DNA of 64,000 nucleotides from Amphiduros pacificus (lineage: Eukaryota > Annelida > Polychaeta > Phyllodocida > Hesionidae), in contig OX439000.1 of NCBI GenBank assembly GCA_949316495.1, positions 72,360,570 to 72,424,569 of the forward strand, in the 5' to 3' direction. Each line of letters begins with the position of its first letter. The first letter of the stretch is position 1. The position numbers and the translations under genes are program-made. The notes beneath the pieces are model-generated. The model was given only the letters and a program-made list of their open reading frames with translations, was not told where the DNA came from and ran no database searches. Of this stretch, positions 52,669 through 63,990 are shown piece after piece.

Positions 52669-52703
52669 TTCCTAGTTCCTAGTTCCTAGTTCCTAGTTCC
52701 TAG
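52669..52703 (+). repeat. (TTCCTAG)n heptamer at the LINE 3' end
   Basis: Five tandem copies of TTCCTAG directly after CCAATAAAACAAC. Short tandem repeats at the 3' terminus are a known hallmark of CR1/L2-type LINEs, where they take part in target-primed initiation. This marks the right end of the element. Confidence 0.85.
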
Positions 52704-53499
52704 ACATCTGTTTTGTTAAATGACATTCAACATGACTGGAATAACTATAATGTTTATATGCTGTACCAATCACAACAATGGAGAAGTCCTGTAATCCCCG
52801 ATATTGCCACATAGTTATTGCCAGACGATCATATATCTACTTTACCTCAAACTATAGAGTACATGCAATGCACTTCTTTGAGGGTTTCAAATGATTTGGT
52901 CATATTGTCTGATTCTTCGAACCACTTGACCTGTACATTTCTAGGCTTATTGTGACATATATCAGACCAACAATAGTTATGGCGGAATTTCTTTCTTAAC
53001 AAGCACACTAAGGTGGGTTTTGGTCTGTTAAATCTTAAATGTCTGTTATACATGAATGTTAATCCTAGCTTCTTCTTACATACTTTTTGGTATTGCCAGC
53101 AGATGTGTCTAATGTCTGATATAAATGATGTAGACATTTTCACAATTCGTGTGAGGTCCCCTGGATGTGGTGCCCTCTATATTATCAAAACCATTATCAT
53201 TCCAGTGCATACATGTAAACGGCCCATTTCAACGTATGCAATCCCTATATATGCCTAAATATATGCCTATATATGCCTAAATCGTCAGTGTAGGCTGCTG
53301 GGGCCTCAAGATTATGCTGTGTCAGTAATAGGAGAAAATGATTACAGGGGCACATTCATTCAAGTATTAGGTGCAGTACGGTCCTACCTCTCAGACAGGA
53401 TGTCAATATTACAGAAACCTCACAGCGTGCATGTGAATATTACAGTTTTATCTCTTAATCCTGATATGCTTGATACAGATTCTTCATACTCTGGATAGG
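52704..53499. other. Intergenic; unassigned minus-strand open frame
   Basis: The minus strand is open for 98 codons at 52847-53143 with fairly protein-like composition (NRPKPTLVCLLRKKF, SDICHNKPRNVQVKWFEES). I recognise no family. It may be a decayed element or an exon of an unknown gene. The remaining DNA, including short ATATATGCC repeats at about 53255-53280, shows nothing further. Confidence 0.3.
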
Positions 53500-53750
53500 A
53501 ATGTAACAGTCCTACCCCTCAATATGGTCAGTTACAATTCTACCTCTCAATATGGTCAGTTACAGTTCTACCTCTCAATATGGTCAGTTACAGTTCTATC
53601 TCTCAACATGGTCAGTTGCAGTTCTACCTCTCAATATGGTCAGTTACAGTTCTACCCCTCAATATAGTCAGTTACAGTTCTACTCCTCAATATGAATAGT
53701 TAAAGTTCTATCCCTCAATAAGGATACTTACAGTCCTCCCCCTCAATATT
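53500..53750 (+). repeat. 28-bp minisatellite, about 9 copies
   Basis: Tandem 28-bp units with CTCAATATGGTCAGTTACAG followed by TTCTACCT. Units in the middle are near-identical; both ends are diverged (for example AATAGTTAAAGTTCTATCCC on the right). It is unrelated to the other arrays in the window. Confidence 0.93.
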
Positions 53751-55396
53751 ATCAACCTGATTGGACAAACATTTAGGATTTCAACACTCTCAACTCCTGG
53801 TTTAGTCATTTCCGTGTGTCTCACCAAAAACCTGTAGCAAAGCCACAAACAATGCAAAGACGCAACGCCATCTGTTAGGCGGTTTCACAAACTGTACCGC
53901 ACCTATTGACACCGAACTGCTGAGCAGATAATTCTGAGAGATGAAATAAACCTTGACCTACATCACTTCACTTTAGCCATAATCTCAAATCTCTTATGGC
54001 CTTTTTATCTTTCATCTCAACAAACCATGCAGGACAATGAGTTTTCTAAGTGTGGAGGAAAAGGTGTCAATAGGTGAGGGCGGTGCTCCTGGTGAACATT
54101 TGCTTTAAGATGAAAAGATATTTCTGGAAAAAAAAGACACGCAAAAGCGTATATTAGCAGTACATTCTGCTGTGAAGGTTAAAATATATTTTATTTCCTA
54201 TACTATTCAGAAGTACTGCAAATCATAAGGTCATTGATTCATATGAGGAAATGGGCTATACCTCAGGCGCTTAAAGAGGGTTCAGATTCTGAAACATATC
54301 CACTTACTCTCTAGATGTTCCTTGGTTTTGGTCTATCACTCTTTCATTATCTTCATAACAAGGCAGCGATGGATCTTTGTCTGATATCAGTGGAGGACAG
54401 TAGGTGGTGGGTTCGCTACCAGCAGTGTTACTTTCACACTGGTTAACAGGCCCTAAAGTTGACCTGATATGGCCACAGATCCTGTGGAAGACCACGGATT
54501 AGGATCTTTGTGTTTATTATAGTTCCATTGATAATCACACATCGTTGGCTGTGATAGTTGTATGTAGTCTTATCTCGTCTCTTGATGAGAATGTTATTAC
54601 AATAGAATAAAAGCTGCCAAAAGAGAACCAACTACATTCGATCATCAAAAGGAAAGAATATAATTATCATATAAGCTATCTGCTTATGGTTCAGGTACAT
54701 GATTGGATAACCAAACAAACACATTTCTTAACTGGTTGGTTCCTACTAATGGTGAGCTACTATGAGTAGGAACACTACTTTTACAGGAACAAGTCGTTAT
54801 ATTGACACTGATATGTTAACCACCACATTGCATCTGCCATATTTTAAAACATTTTCAAAGAACTGTAGCAGCATCTGCTGATGTGGCGTAGGTTTATTTA
54901 ACATCATTTTACTTTTTGACAGCTTTTTTTATAAACAGAATATTCCTGATTTAATTCTTTGTGGATTTAATAAGTTAAATTACTGAATTATGCTGGAAAA
55001 TGCATGCAGTTTTTCATTCTCCCGCAAAGAGGTTCGATTGTGGCTTGCCAGCTGCTATACTGCCAATCAAATCCCATGTAAAGAATTGAGATTTTAATTG
55101 AGACAGTGTCTCTTAAATTAACAAGGATTAGTTAATAAAATTTTGGAGAGGTTCCAAATAACCACATATGAGGCTATAGTGACTCGTGTTGGCTTTTGTT
55201 AATTTTCAAACCATGTGAGATATAGAAATATGATGTCATTATTCAAATAAGGAGAATTATTCATATATGTAGTCTATCGAAACTAGGAGAGAATATTTGA
55301 TTATTCAAGGACAAATTCAGGTCATGTTTGTTTTGAACATAAAGGAACTGGTCTGATCTGATGGATAATAGCGGTCATCTTGGGACGGATAGAAGT
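53751..55396. other. 3' flank of the guanylyl cyclase gene
   Basis: No gene recognised. The region nearest 55396 should contain the 3' UTR of the minus-strand guanylyl cyclase. A minus-strand AATAAA (TTTATT at 54893-54898) is a possible polyadenylation signal about 500 bp past the stop codon. Confidence 0.45.
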
Positions 55397-58300
55397 TCAC
55401 TTTGAATACAGCCAGTACGTTTCAAGGGGATCTTTTCCTTTGATATCCATGGTTCCTCTTGCTACTATCCGATAACTCACATTGGACTTAATAAGTTCAC
55501 GGGTATCGCTACTGATGTGCACTTTCATAGCTTCTCCTCCGGACTCCATCTTAGCTGCAATGTCCACAGTATCGCCGAAGAGCAAATATCGCGGCATCTT
55601 GAGGCCTGTTACCCCGGCAACGCACGGCCCACTGTGAATGCCTATGCGCATGCGCAGATGCTCATCCGGCATATGAGGAATGACAAAATCTTGAGTAACT
55701 CTCAATAATTCAAGGGCAAGGCTGCTTATTTCATGAGCATGCCTGTCACCATTCCTGATAGGCAACCCGCTGGCAACCATGTAGGCATCACCAATAGTTG
55801 CCACTTTGTATACGTCATAGTTCTGAGCTACGTCATCAAATAATGTGTACATGGTGTTCAGCAACACCACAATGTCCATCGGGGTGGCTTCTGAGGAGAT
55901 TCTAGTGAATCCAACAATATCAGAGAAGAATAAGGTGGACTCCTCAAAGCTCTCTGGTTGCACGTGCCTGCCCATAGCGAGAAGCCTTGCCACGGAGGGT
56001 GGGAGTAGCTCCCCCAGGACGGCCTCCACTCTCCCCTGCTCCGCCACCAACTCCCGGGAACGCTGCCCAACTCGCTCCTCCAGGTTCTGAGTATGCCTCT
56101 CAAGACGCTTAATCATGTTATCAACCAAGTCCATGTTTTTGTATTTGTGAATTTCATTTATACGTTCTAATATATTGGTAAATGTTGGCCTGTCTTCTAT
56201 CTTCTGCGCCCAGCATTCCTCCATGAGCAGAACCCATCCGTTAGAACAGGTTCCATCCGGAATAACGGGTCTGTATGGAGGTGATGCACCTTCCTGTACT
56301 CTTTTCACTGTCTCAGCTGGTTCCAGTTCCGGTTCATTAGCGCCATACGGAACATCCTTCAAAAATATCTCCTGCGATAAAATTCCAAAACTGTAAACAT
56401 CACCTTTTTGTAGCATAGCAACGGATGGCTGGTTGCTACCTTGCAGACGCTCCGGGGCCGACCACAGTAGTTTGGCAGGGTTCCTATCACGCTCCTTATT
56501 TACCTTGTACTGTTGTTTGATGTAGCTAAGACCATGTCCTGTGATTTTACAGGCCCAGCGATTGTTGACGACACAGTGTGCACTGGACAAGTGGCCATGG
56601 TATTGGATTGCACTTTGATGAAGATACCACATTCCACAGGCCACATCAAGGACAAAGGACACCTTAAAGTCCTTGGTTAATACGAGGTCTTCATCAGATA
56701 TGATGTCTTGAAGGGTTCCTCTTGATGCATAGGCCATTATGTAACAGACATGAGGGGGTTCTGAACATATGCCAATGAACACATTGACGTTGTCATGAGC
56801 CAACTCACGCATGTTATCAAGATCAATTAACACTTTACGATCTTGAAACTCAATTGGAGCGCTGCCCAGGTCATTAATGAGGACTTGGATCTCATTGTAA
56901 TCGTAAATCTGCAGCCCTTGTCGCAAAACATTTTTGTCATATTTGATACCATGGGAGGGTTTTGAGCTAGCCATACTGTTTAAGCTTCCAACTATCTTCC
57001 CCTGACTGATCTTACTCAACGAATCCCACGCTATTGTTATATTCCCTATATTTTTCAAATTTGATTCATATTTCTTCTTTTTTATGACAAAACATGATAG
57101 CGTAAGTATAAACAAAACTACAATTACAGAAAGAGACAAAGAAATAATTGTGACGTCATTATTTGGCTCATCTTGTTGACAAAGTTCATCGAGCCAACCG
57201 CAGATAGGAGTGTCACGTGGTACAGTGGTACCGTTTCCGTGCCAGATGATTCCTGACCAATCATGTGGGCCCTGTGGCTTGTAGACTTTCCTCATCATGG
57301 CCTCTGCTGCCACCCACTCCATCATCACCACCCTTTCCATTCCACGCAAACTTATCACTCTGAAACACAATTACAAATATAATTAATAATTCAATAAATG
57401 ATCTTGATATAAGGTAATGTTAAATTTAATATAAGGTCTTCATCAGTTGGGGCTGCAAATCCCCTCAGTTGGTATTGTAAAGCGTGCGTTTTTACTCTAC
57501 CTGAGATTGGGTTTTCTGTCTCCATTGGCATCGATAGCGACTGTTCCGGTGATTCCTTCAAACTCAGTGTTGAATATATTAGCAGCGATGCGCAGGCCGT
57601 CATCGGGAGGAAAGCCCTGCCCCAGGGTGCGGTTAACACCATAGGCCCACTGCAGCACCGCATCGTGTAAATTCCCTGCAAAAACCACAACCACTAGCAT
57701 CATCGATATGCAAATCTCAATACTCTGTGCTAATATTAAAATATCTCAATTATAAACCCTCCTTATTTTAAATTACATGTATATGTATATGTATATATAT
57801 GTATATATATATGTATATACTCAGGTTGAAATAAGCTGTACGGTACCGGCATATACGTTGACCTGGTCTATGGAGGCGGTGGGGGGCAGATGAGTAATAT
57901 GATCAAAGTACGGCAACTGGAAGGCGTCAATCACACGCGCCCTGAACTCATCCCACGCCGGGCCTGACGGGACTCGAACTCCGATAGCCATCAGTCCGTC
58001 ATAGATGACCGAGTCCACCTCTGGCCTGAAGGTTTGCTTCACGTCCATGACAGCCAGTAGGTACTCGGATGTGATGAAGGCATACTCGCCGTTCAGCATA
58101 CCAGCATCTAGAGCGCTGATGAGCATGTTGCGAAGGTCTGCTTGGTATGCCATTAAAATAAATATCCTGGCTTTATTCTTGATACTTCTCATGGTTTGCT
58201 GAAGCACCTGGAAATTGTTCATGTCCAGCTGGTCTCCTCTGATGGTAGTGTCTACTAGCTGTAGTATAGCCTCCTTTCCTTGCCTCTGTAACTCCTGCAT

Positions 58301-59379
58301 GGTGGATATAGCTGACTTCCGGTGCAGGTCCTCAGTGGTGGACAGAATGCCTACCCTTCGCCAGCCCATCATCCGGGCGATCTGCTCATATACCGGTGTC
58401 TTGGACATGTCAGTGTGCTCCACGCGGGTGAAAGTAGGGTAGGTGTTCTTATCAGTGAGGCTAGGTCCTGAGCAGGAGAAGGAGACGACTGGAATGCCCC
58501 AGGCTGCCGCTAGGAGGGACGCGGGCTGACACACCACGCTACATCCGGGACCTATGATGCCATCCAGGTCCTCAACAGACGCCCACATATCCACCGCCAT
58601 CTGCATGCCTGAATCAAGAGGGGACAAGACATGGCTAGATTCATCCCGGATCGTCTCCTTTTCATGTCCCAAGAACAGTCAATTTAGCAATGAAAACAAA
58701 ATATATAAAGGGTATTGCTGTGAATAAATTGATATTTCTTGCTGCATTAGGACAAGGAGATGGGAGTCAATAGTTTTGTTTTGAATCAATGTACAGGAGA
58801 ATAACTATTTTGATAAGTTATATATTATTGACTGATTGAATGAATTAAATAGAATATAAGGAACATGAGCTGTCTGCAAACCAAATGAAAAAAATAGCTT
58901 TGATATCAGCCATGTGTCTATATATTTTATTATTATATATAAACTAGTTGTATATGAGAGAAATGAGAAATGACATTGCATTAATCAAACAATAGCGACA
59001 TTTTCTTAGCTTTTCAGATTTCCAACGATAAGGTATATCAATGTACAGGAGCATAACTATTTTGATAAGTGAGACATTAATGACTGATAGAATGAATTAA
59101 GTGGAATATAAGGTATACACCATAGGACTTACCTCTCCGGGGCTCACAGTAATCATCTCTCATCACCCAGTCTATGCTGTAACCTGGTAGAATCTGCCTC
59201 CTGTATACTTCCTCAATGCCTAGAACTATAGCCGAGCCCAGATAGGGTCCTACAGTCCAGCCCTGCTCCCAGGGGGCTGAGAATCCCAGGGTTAAAGTGC
59301 CGTTCGTCGCGCCACCTGGAATGCTACCTCCCATGCAGAAAGGTAGCAACCATACTATGACGCTAACAATCATTTTCAT
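55397..59379 (-). CDS. Receptor guanylyl cyclase, natriuretic-peptide-receptor-like, atypical active site
   Basis: Four coding exons (59379-59133, 58608-57847, 57675-57501, 57359-55397) join in phase to 1048 aa, a standard receptor cyclase length. The second donor, GTACCG, is weak. There is a signal peptide at 1-18 and an ANF-receptor ligand domain to about 460 (GFSAPWEQGW, CEPRRG, GPGCSVVC). One membrane helix follows at about 465-487, then a pseudokinase domain (about 536-796; KITGHGL in place of DFG), a linker coiled coil (about 801-846) and a cyclase domain (about 864-1048). Exon 4 alone encodes everything from the last part of the ectodomain onward. In the cyclase both metal Asp residues remain (Asp875 in FSDIVGFT, Asp919 in TIGDAYM). 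The usual guanine-reading Glu and Cys are Ala915 (YKVATIGD) and Leu987 (PRYLLFGD), and the transition-state Asn and Arg are Asp994 and Lys998 (TVDIAAKMES). It is a membrane receptor for an unknown ligand, with doubtful or altered cyclase activity. Confidence 0.94.
58786..59112. repeat. Pair of ~76-bp direct repeats in cyclase intron 1
   Basis: About 58786-58861 and 59037-59112 match closely, sharing TCAATGTACAGGAG, ATAACTATTTTGATAAGT and TAGAATGAATTAA / TTGAATGAATTAA blocks and ending in GAATATAAGG. The offset is 251 bp. The right copy ends about 15 bp from the splice donor of exon 1. This is an intronic segmental duplication, possibly of a regulatory or mobile-element piece. Confidence 0.75.
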
Positions 59380-60500
59380 CGCATGAGATGCATCAGGCAA
59401 GGCCGATTGTCAAATATATATCACAGAGTGTCATTGATCCGATATAAATTATCATACATTTCCAGCAGGTTAATCGGCTGACATTACAGTGTATATGAAC
59501 AACCTGTCATCATGATCTCTTTGTGCACTGAAGACAGGAGAAAAGAGGTTTATCATCTTCTTTGTGTCATTGCTAATAAACTAAACGCGAATATCATTCA
59601 ATACATAATAATCAAAACAAAGAGATAGGATTTCTATATCACAGAGAAAATTCTCCTGGAATCCACTAAAACATGAAGTCTCAAAGCGCCATTAAATAAA
59701 AAACCATGCTTTGAATGGAAATGAAGGATACACATCATATGTATATGTATATGTCTCAAATATTGATGACTGTAGGTTCAAGGTTTCACCTCATTCACGT
59801 ATGGATTATATTAGGATAATTTATTATTATATCATCTACGTGATGAACAATCGTACTATTAGTTAAACGTCTCTTTGATGTCTTCTACAGGTTATTTTGT
59901 TATTCTTCGCCAATAAACCTTTGAAGATTGCCTCAAATTAAGGTAATGACGGAAATTGTGATAAGTGATGCAATTAGTTCCATTTTGTCGGATTTTAGTT
60001 GGTTTACCCTATGAAAATGCCAGCTGTAAAACGTCACCAAAAAGACATGAACAAACCGTGAAAGAACTTTTTCTGTAGTACATATATTCTTGTCTGCAAT
60101 AAAACTACAATAATCCTTATAATGATAACTGAAATTATAAATAATTATTGATGTTCAGCATTATTTACTCATTGCACAATCCCAGGTCTTATGTGATTTA
60201 AAACGGTTATATCATCGCTCTATAATTTACCTGCAATATATGCTAGTTACATTATCTGCTGGTTATATTGCATATTAAATTATTTAAGCAATATTCAGCC
60301 GACTTTCAGTCATCTTGCTAAGATGGCTTGGCAACCATAATATTGATTGTCTTTGTTATTTATTCCTCGTTAGCTGTTTCGTGTTACCTCTTTTGTGCAC
60401 TTTTAGCGTGTATCACCCAAGTGTCTCACAACATTTTTATATGCTTCGACTCTGTATGAAGTCTACATGGCAAAAGCTTCCCTTCCCTCATAGTGCAATT
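59380..60500. other. 5' flank of the guanylyl cyclase gene
   Basis: AT-rich, no gene recognised. It should contain the promoter and 5' UTR of the minus-strand cyclase. The sequence just upstream of the ATG at 59379 has an in-frame stop (59412-59410) before any other ATG, which supports the chosen start. No clear TATA box or initiator could be singled out. Confidence 0.45.
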
Positions 60501-61335
60501 ATAAACCTTCTCAATTATGAACCCTTTTCAATTATGAACCTTCTCAATTATGAACCCTCTCAAAGGGGTCTTGGGTATGCTGATGATTTGTCCTTGTTGA
60601 CACCAACACTCTCTGCTTTAACAAAGTTAACAAGAATATGTGAAAACTATGCTGATGAATATGATGTTTTGTTTAATGGTGGAAAAAGTCAATTTCTTGT
60701 CTTTAGAGGTAGAGGATGTGTACCTGACAACAGGGAAATAATTGTTAATAACACAGTGCTAAAGAGTGTTCAAAAAGCCGTTCATCTGGGTCATAGCTTA
60801 TCTACAACTGACCAAGACAGTATGGTTAGAGATGCAATTGCCAACTTTTGGAGAAGTTTTAATATGTTTATGGCAGATTTTAGTCATGTATATTCTGTGA
60901 TAAAATGTAAACTATTCAAACAATAGTGTTGTTCATACTATGGTGCCCCTTTATGGCTGTTGAAGGGAAAACATGTTGATAATCTGTGCATTGCATGGCG
61001 TAAAGCACTAAGAATAATTTGGAGACTGCCTACCACTAGAAAAAAGTCTCAAAGTGTGACTCATGAAATTTATGTGTAAATCATTAGAACATGAATCACC
61101 TGTTATTAAAAGTGTGACTAATTTAGCACTAAAAAATCCATGGTCTAATTCTGGTATAAATTATTGTGAAACATCGTATGACTATGATTTAAATGTTAGC
61201 AAGTCTTTCTGTAAGATTGGTAATGATTGGAGAGCATCTGCATCTGCAGAGAAGATTAGTGATGTCAAGGTTTTAATCAAGATGATTGAAGTACGGGATG
61301 GTTTAAAATCATGTGAACTCTAGTCTGAAAATGAT
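60500..61335 (+). mobile_element. 5'-truncated LINE, C-terminal half of ORF2
   Basis: The left end is a short tandem of CTCAATTATGAACC-type units (60505-60560). From about 60564 the frame encodes the end of a reverse transcriptase and its C-terminal region: LGYADDLSLLTPTLSAL, FNGGKSQFLVFRGRG, KAVHLGHSLSTTDQDSM and FWRSFNMFMADFSHVY. A TAG at 60925-60927 replaces the expected Tyr of KLFKQYCCSYYG; the frame then continues (APLWLLKGKHVDNLC, WRKALRIIW) to a second break. It resumes at 61063-61323 with SPVIKSVTNLALKNP and a natural-looking C terminus. It belongs to the same family type as the fragment at 19183-19456 and differs from the LINEs at 47.4 and 62 kb. Confidence 0.85.
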
Positions 61336-61383
61336 ATTAATGACACTATTTTACATATAACAACAAATTGATTGTTGAAGTGT

Positions 61384-61397
61384 GCGCATGCATGCGC
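61384..61397. other. 14-bp perfect palindrome
   Basis: GCGCATGCATGCGC is a perfect palindrome of alternating purines and pyrimidines, in AT-rich surroundings between two LINE-derived segments. Such sequence can form Z-DNA or a cruciform; whether it matters here is unknown. Confidence 0.5.
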
Positions 61398-61699
61398 GGT
61401 GATGGCTGCTCTTTTGTGAAGCTCCGAATATTCTGTCTTTATTGACGTAGTATTTGGTCTTACCTGAGACTATCACTGCCATTCTCTAATCGCACACCGA
61501 GTCCCTACCTTGGTCTATCTGTAACAGACTTTCTGCAAGCTCTGACGCCAGTGGCAGACCATGTAGTCATCCTACCTGATCTTGCGGACATCAGGGCAAC
61601 GATGGAACTAGATGGTTTTCGTGAGTCTATTACCTACCATTAAAATCAATGGTTACTCCCATCTGAGTATGCCGTCTTTTTAAGCTGTTGGCCGCTGAT

Positions 61700-61984
61700 G
61701 GCTGACTACTGGACAAAACAATCGACACACTGATAGGCGAAATAAATGCTTTGACCATCCCTGACAGTGTGGACCCTATACCTATGCCTGAGGCGAGCTC
61801 CCTCCTGCCTGATGAGGAGCCCACATTCAAACACAAGTCTACCGCTGGTGCCACTGCCAGGAAAAGCAGGGAAGTTGTTATGTACGTATACATTTCTAAG
61901 TTGGTGGCTGGCAGGATCGCAGGCACGCACGGATCAAACATTAAACAACTTCGGCGCTCAACAGGGGCTGAAATCAGAATAGGT
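61700..61984 (+). pseudogene. KH-domain-coding fragment
   Basis: The frame encodes KTIDTLIGEINALTIPD and a Pro/Glu-rich linker, then VYISKLVAGRIAGTHG followed by SNIKQLRRSTGAEIRIG. This matches the K-homology RNA-binding fold: the GxxG loop is GTHG, IKQL is the following helix, and TGAEIRI is the closing strand. The frame then runs into sequence that in another frame is the endonuclease part of the adjacent LINE. Either this is the ORF1 of that LINE, joined to ORF2 by a deletion, or a piece of a host KH gene. A further open stretch with ILPDLADIRATMELDGF lies upstream at about 61500-61640 but is not recognised. It is not a complete gene. Confidence 0.6.
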
Positions 61985-63990
61985 ATACCTACTCTAAGTT
62001 CTATGATGAGTTCACTATGGGGAATTCACTCATGAGGTCATCTTCCTAGGTGACTACAATTTCCATGTCAATAAGCCAAATAAACCTGATGTCATAAAGT
62101 TCAATGACATCCTATCCACCTTTGACATGAACCGATGGATACAGGAATTGACCCATAAGCTGGGGAACACCCTTGATCTAATCATCATTTTCAAGGGGAA
62201 CAAGTTTCTCAAGAGCCACCTGGTGGATGAGTATATATCTGATCATAAAATGATTAAGTTGTACCTAGGTATCTCACCCCCCAAACCCCACAAAAAATTG
62301 ATCAGGTACAGGAACTTTAGGGGATTAGATCTCCAGTCCCTAAGGAATGACATAAAATCCCTGACTGGTATAAATTCAGCAGGGGAACACTCATCCTTGA
62401 GTGACATGGTGGATTACTATGACAAGGAAATCAAGTGAGCTGGATCCTATCCCAACCTGGCTCTTAATTGACATCTTAGGTGACCACTTACCAATAATTA
62501 TAAACAAATCACTGATGGAATCAACAGTATCTGAAAATATGAAAATAGCCATTATAATGCCCTTGCTGAGGAAACTGGGCCTAGAGGTGGTTGAGAAGAA
62601 TTACAGACCTGTTTCCAACCTAACATATATTTCTAAACTAACAGAGAGGGCAGTAGCAGACCAATTAGTCCCTCACCTGGAAAGAAATGGTCTTACCGAC
62701 AAGTTTCACTCAGCCTATAAAGAGCATCATAGCACTGAAACTGCTCTATTAAAGGTGCAAAATGATATCCTGTGTGCTCTTGACGATAAGAAGTCAGTCA
62801 TCCTGCTGTTACTTGACCTCTCCGCTGCCTTTGACACCATTGACCATCAAATTCTATTTGATAGACTAGAGGCTCGATGTAATGTCAAAGGTCACGCCCT
62901 CTCCTGGATTCGAATTCGGTCATATCTAAGTAACAGGAAACAGTGTGTGAAGGTGGGGGCTCACAGGTCCTGCCTTAAGTCCATAGAATATGGGGTCCCA
63001 CAGGGCTCAGTCCTAGGCCCCATACTGTTTACCATTTATATGACACCCCTTTCTGATATCCTGGCCAAATACGGTCTGAGCTATCATATTTATACAGATG
63101 AGACTTAGATCTACATCCCTATGGACCACACTTCTCTCCATCAAGTTGATATAAGCAGACACAAACTAGAAAAGTGTGTCAGTGAGGTTAGAAATTTCCT
63201 TATATCGAACAAAATGAAGATAAATGATGGAAAAACGGAAATGCTTACATATACTGACAGATATAATACTGCCGCTAGCAGCAGTATCCCAGACACAATT
63301 AGGGTCAGAGGCTCTGATATTGCTCCTAGTGAGTCAGTGGTGGACCTTGGCATAAGGTTGGATTCTAAATTGGACATGAAGGCCCAGGTCAGAAAAATGT
63401 GCCTGAAAGGCTATTACCACATCTAGCAGCCACCAGACATTGCGTGGACGAGAAGACAACTGTAACACTTACCCATGCCTTTGTTACCTCCACTCTGGAC
63501 TATGGCAATGGCCTACTTGCAGGTCTTCCTAAATCTGACACTAGGAAACTACAATACGTCCAAAACTCTGCAGCACGTGTTGTAGGAAAAATCAGGAAAT
63601 TTGATCGCATTTCTGGTAAACTAGAGGAATTACACTGGCTCCCAGTTCACATGAAAATCGACGCGAGAATTGATTTTAAAATCCTTCCCTTGACCTGGAG
63701 GGCCCTAAATGGTAAAGCTCTGCCTTACTTGCGGGATCTACTTCTGGTTAAACAAGGAGAACGCTGGCTAAGGTCAAACGACGGCACCCACTTACAAGTT
63801 CCTAAGACCCGGCTGAGGACAGTAGGGGACAGGGCCTTTTCATCTGCTGGCCCTAGACTCTGGAATTCCCTGCCTAGTGAAATCAGAACTAGTGCGTCAG
63901 TCTCTTCGTCTAAGAGTAGGCTGAAAACTCACCTCTTCAGGAGACACGTCCTGAATACAGCGCTATGAACAGACTTGTCTGGTATCAGCG
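61985..63990 (+). mobile_element. Decayed L2/CR1-type LINE, ORF2
   Basis: The endonuclease end (about 62010-62270) shows EVIFLGDYNFHV, GNTLDLIIIF and EYISDHKMI. The reverse transcriptase (about 62440-63110) shows KNYRPVSNLTYISKL, HSTETALLKVQND, LLLDLSAAFDTIDH, YGVPQGSVLGPILF and YHIYTDET. The C-terminal region (about 63400-63968) shows TSTLDYGNGLLAGLPK, KLQYVQNSAARVV, ELHWLPVHMKI and RLWNSLPSEIR. The catalytic YADD reads YTDE. There are at least three further breaks: a frame change near 62438, a TAG at about 63106-63108, and a frame change near 63420. The motif style fits the L2/CR1 supergroup. The natural C terminus is at 63968 and the 3' end lies just beyond, close to the window edge. Confidence 0.88.

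Larger units (their letters stand above)
47426..52703 (+). mobile_element. Nearly full-length two-ORF LINE with NADAR-bearing ORF1
   Basis: The order is ORF1 (47426-48679), a 630-bp spacer, ORF2 with an APE-type endonuclease and reverse transcriptase (49312-51975), a ~690-bp 3' UTR with AATAAAA near 52659, and a terminal heptamer repeat (TTCCTAG)n ending at about 52703. Two ORFs, an APE endonuclease and a short tandem repeat rather than poly(A) at the 3' end fit the CR1/L2/Jockey supergroup; the exact clade is not assigned. Each ORF has one in-frame TAA, and ORF2 has an internal deletion after the YADD motif, so this copy is no longer autonomous. The rest of the reading frame is well kept, which suggests a young copy. 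Confidence 0.88.

Noticed and set aside
55517-56396. Several plus-strand frames opposite the cyclase exon
   Set aside because: They are antisense shadows of a long, well-supported coding exon.
58609-58672. Extra 22 residues at the start of cyclase exon 2
   Set aside because: They are open but in the intron. The acceptor at 58610-58609 restores the phase and the family's CEPRRG-MQMAVDMW continuity.
59380-59400. Longer N terminus for the guanylyl cyclase
   Set aside because: The in-frame upstream codon is TTG with no ATG before a stop. The ATG at 59379 begins a good signal peptide.
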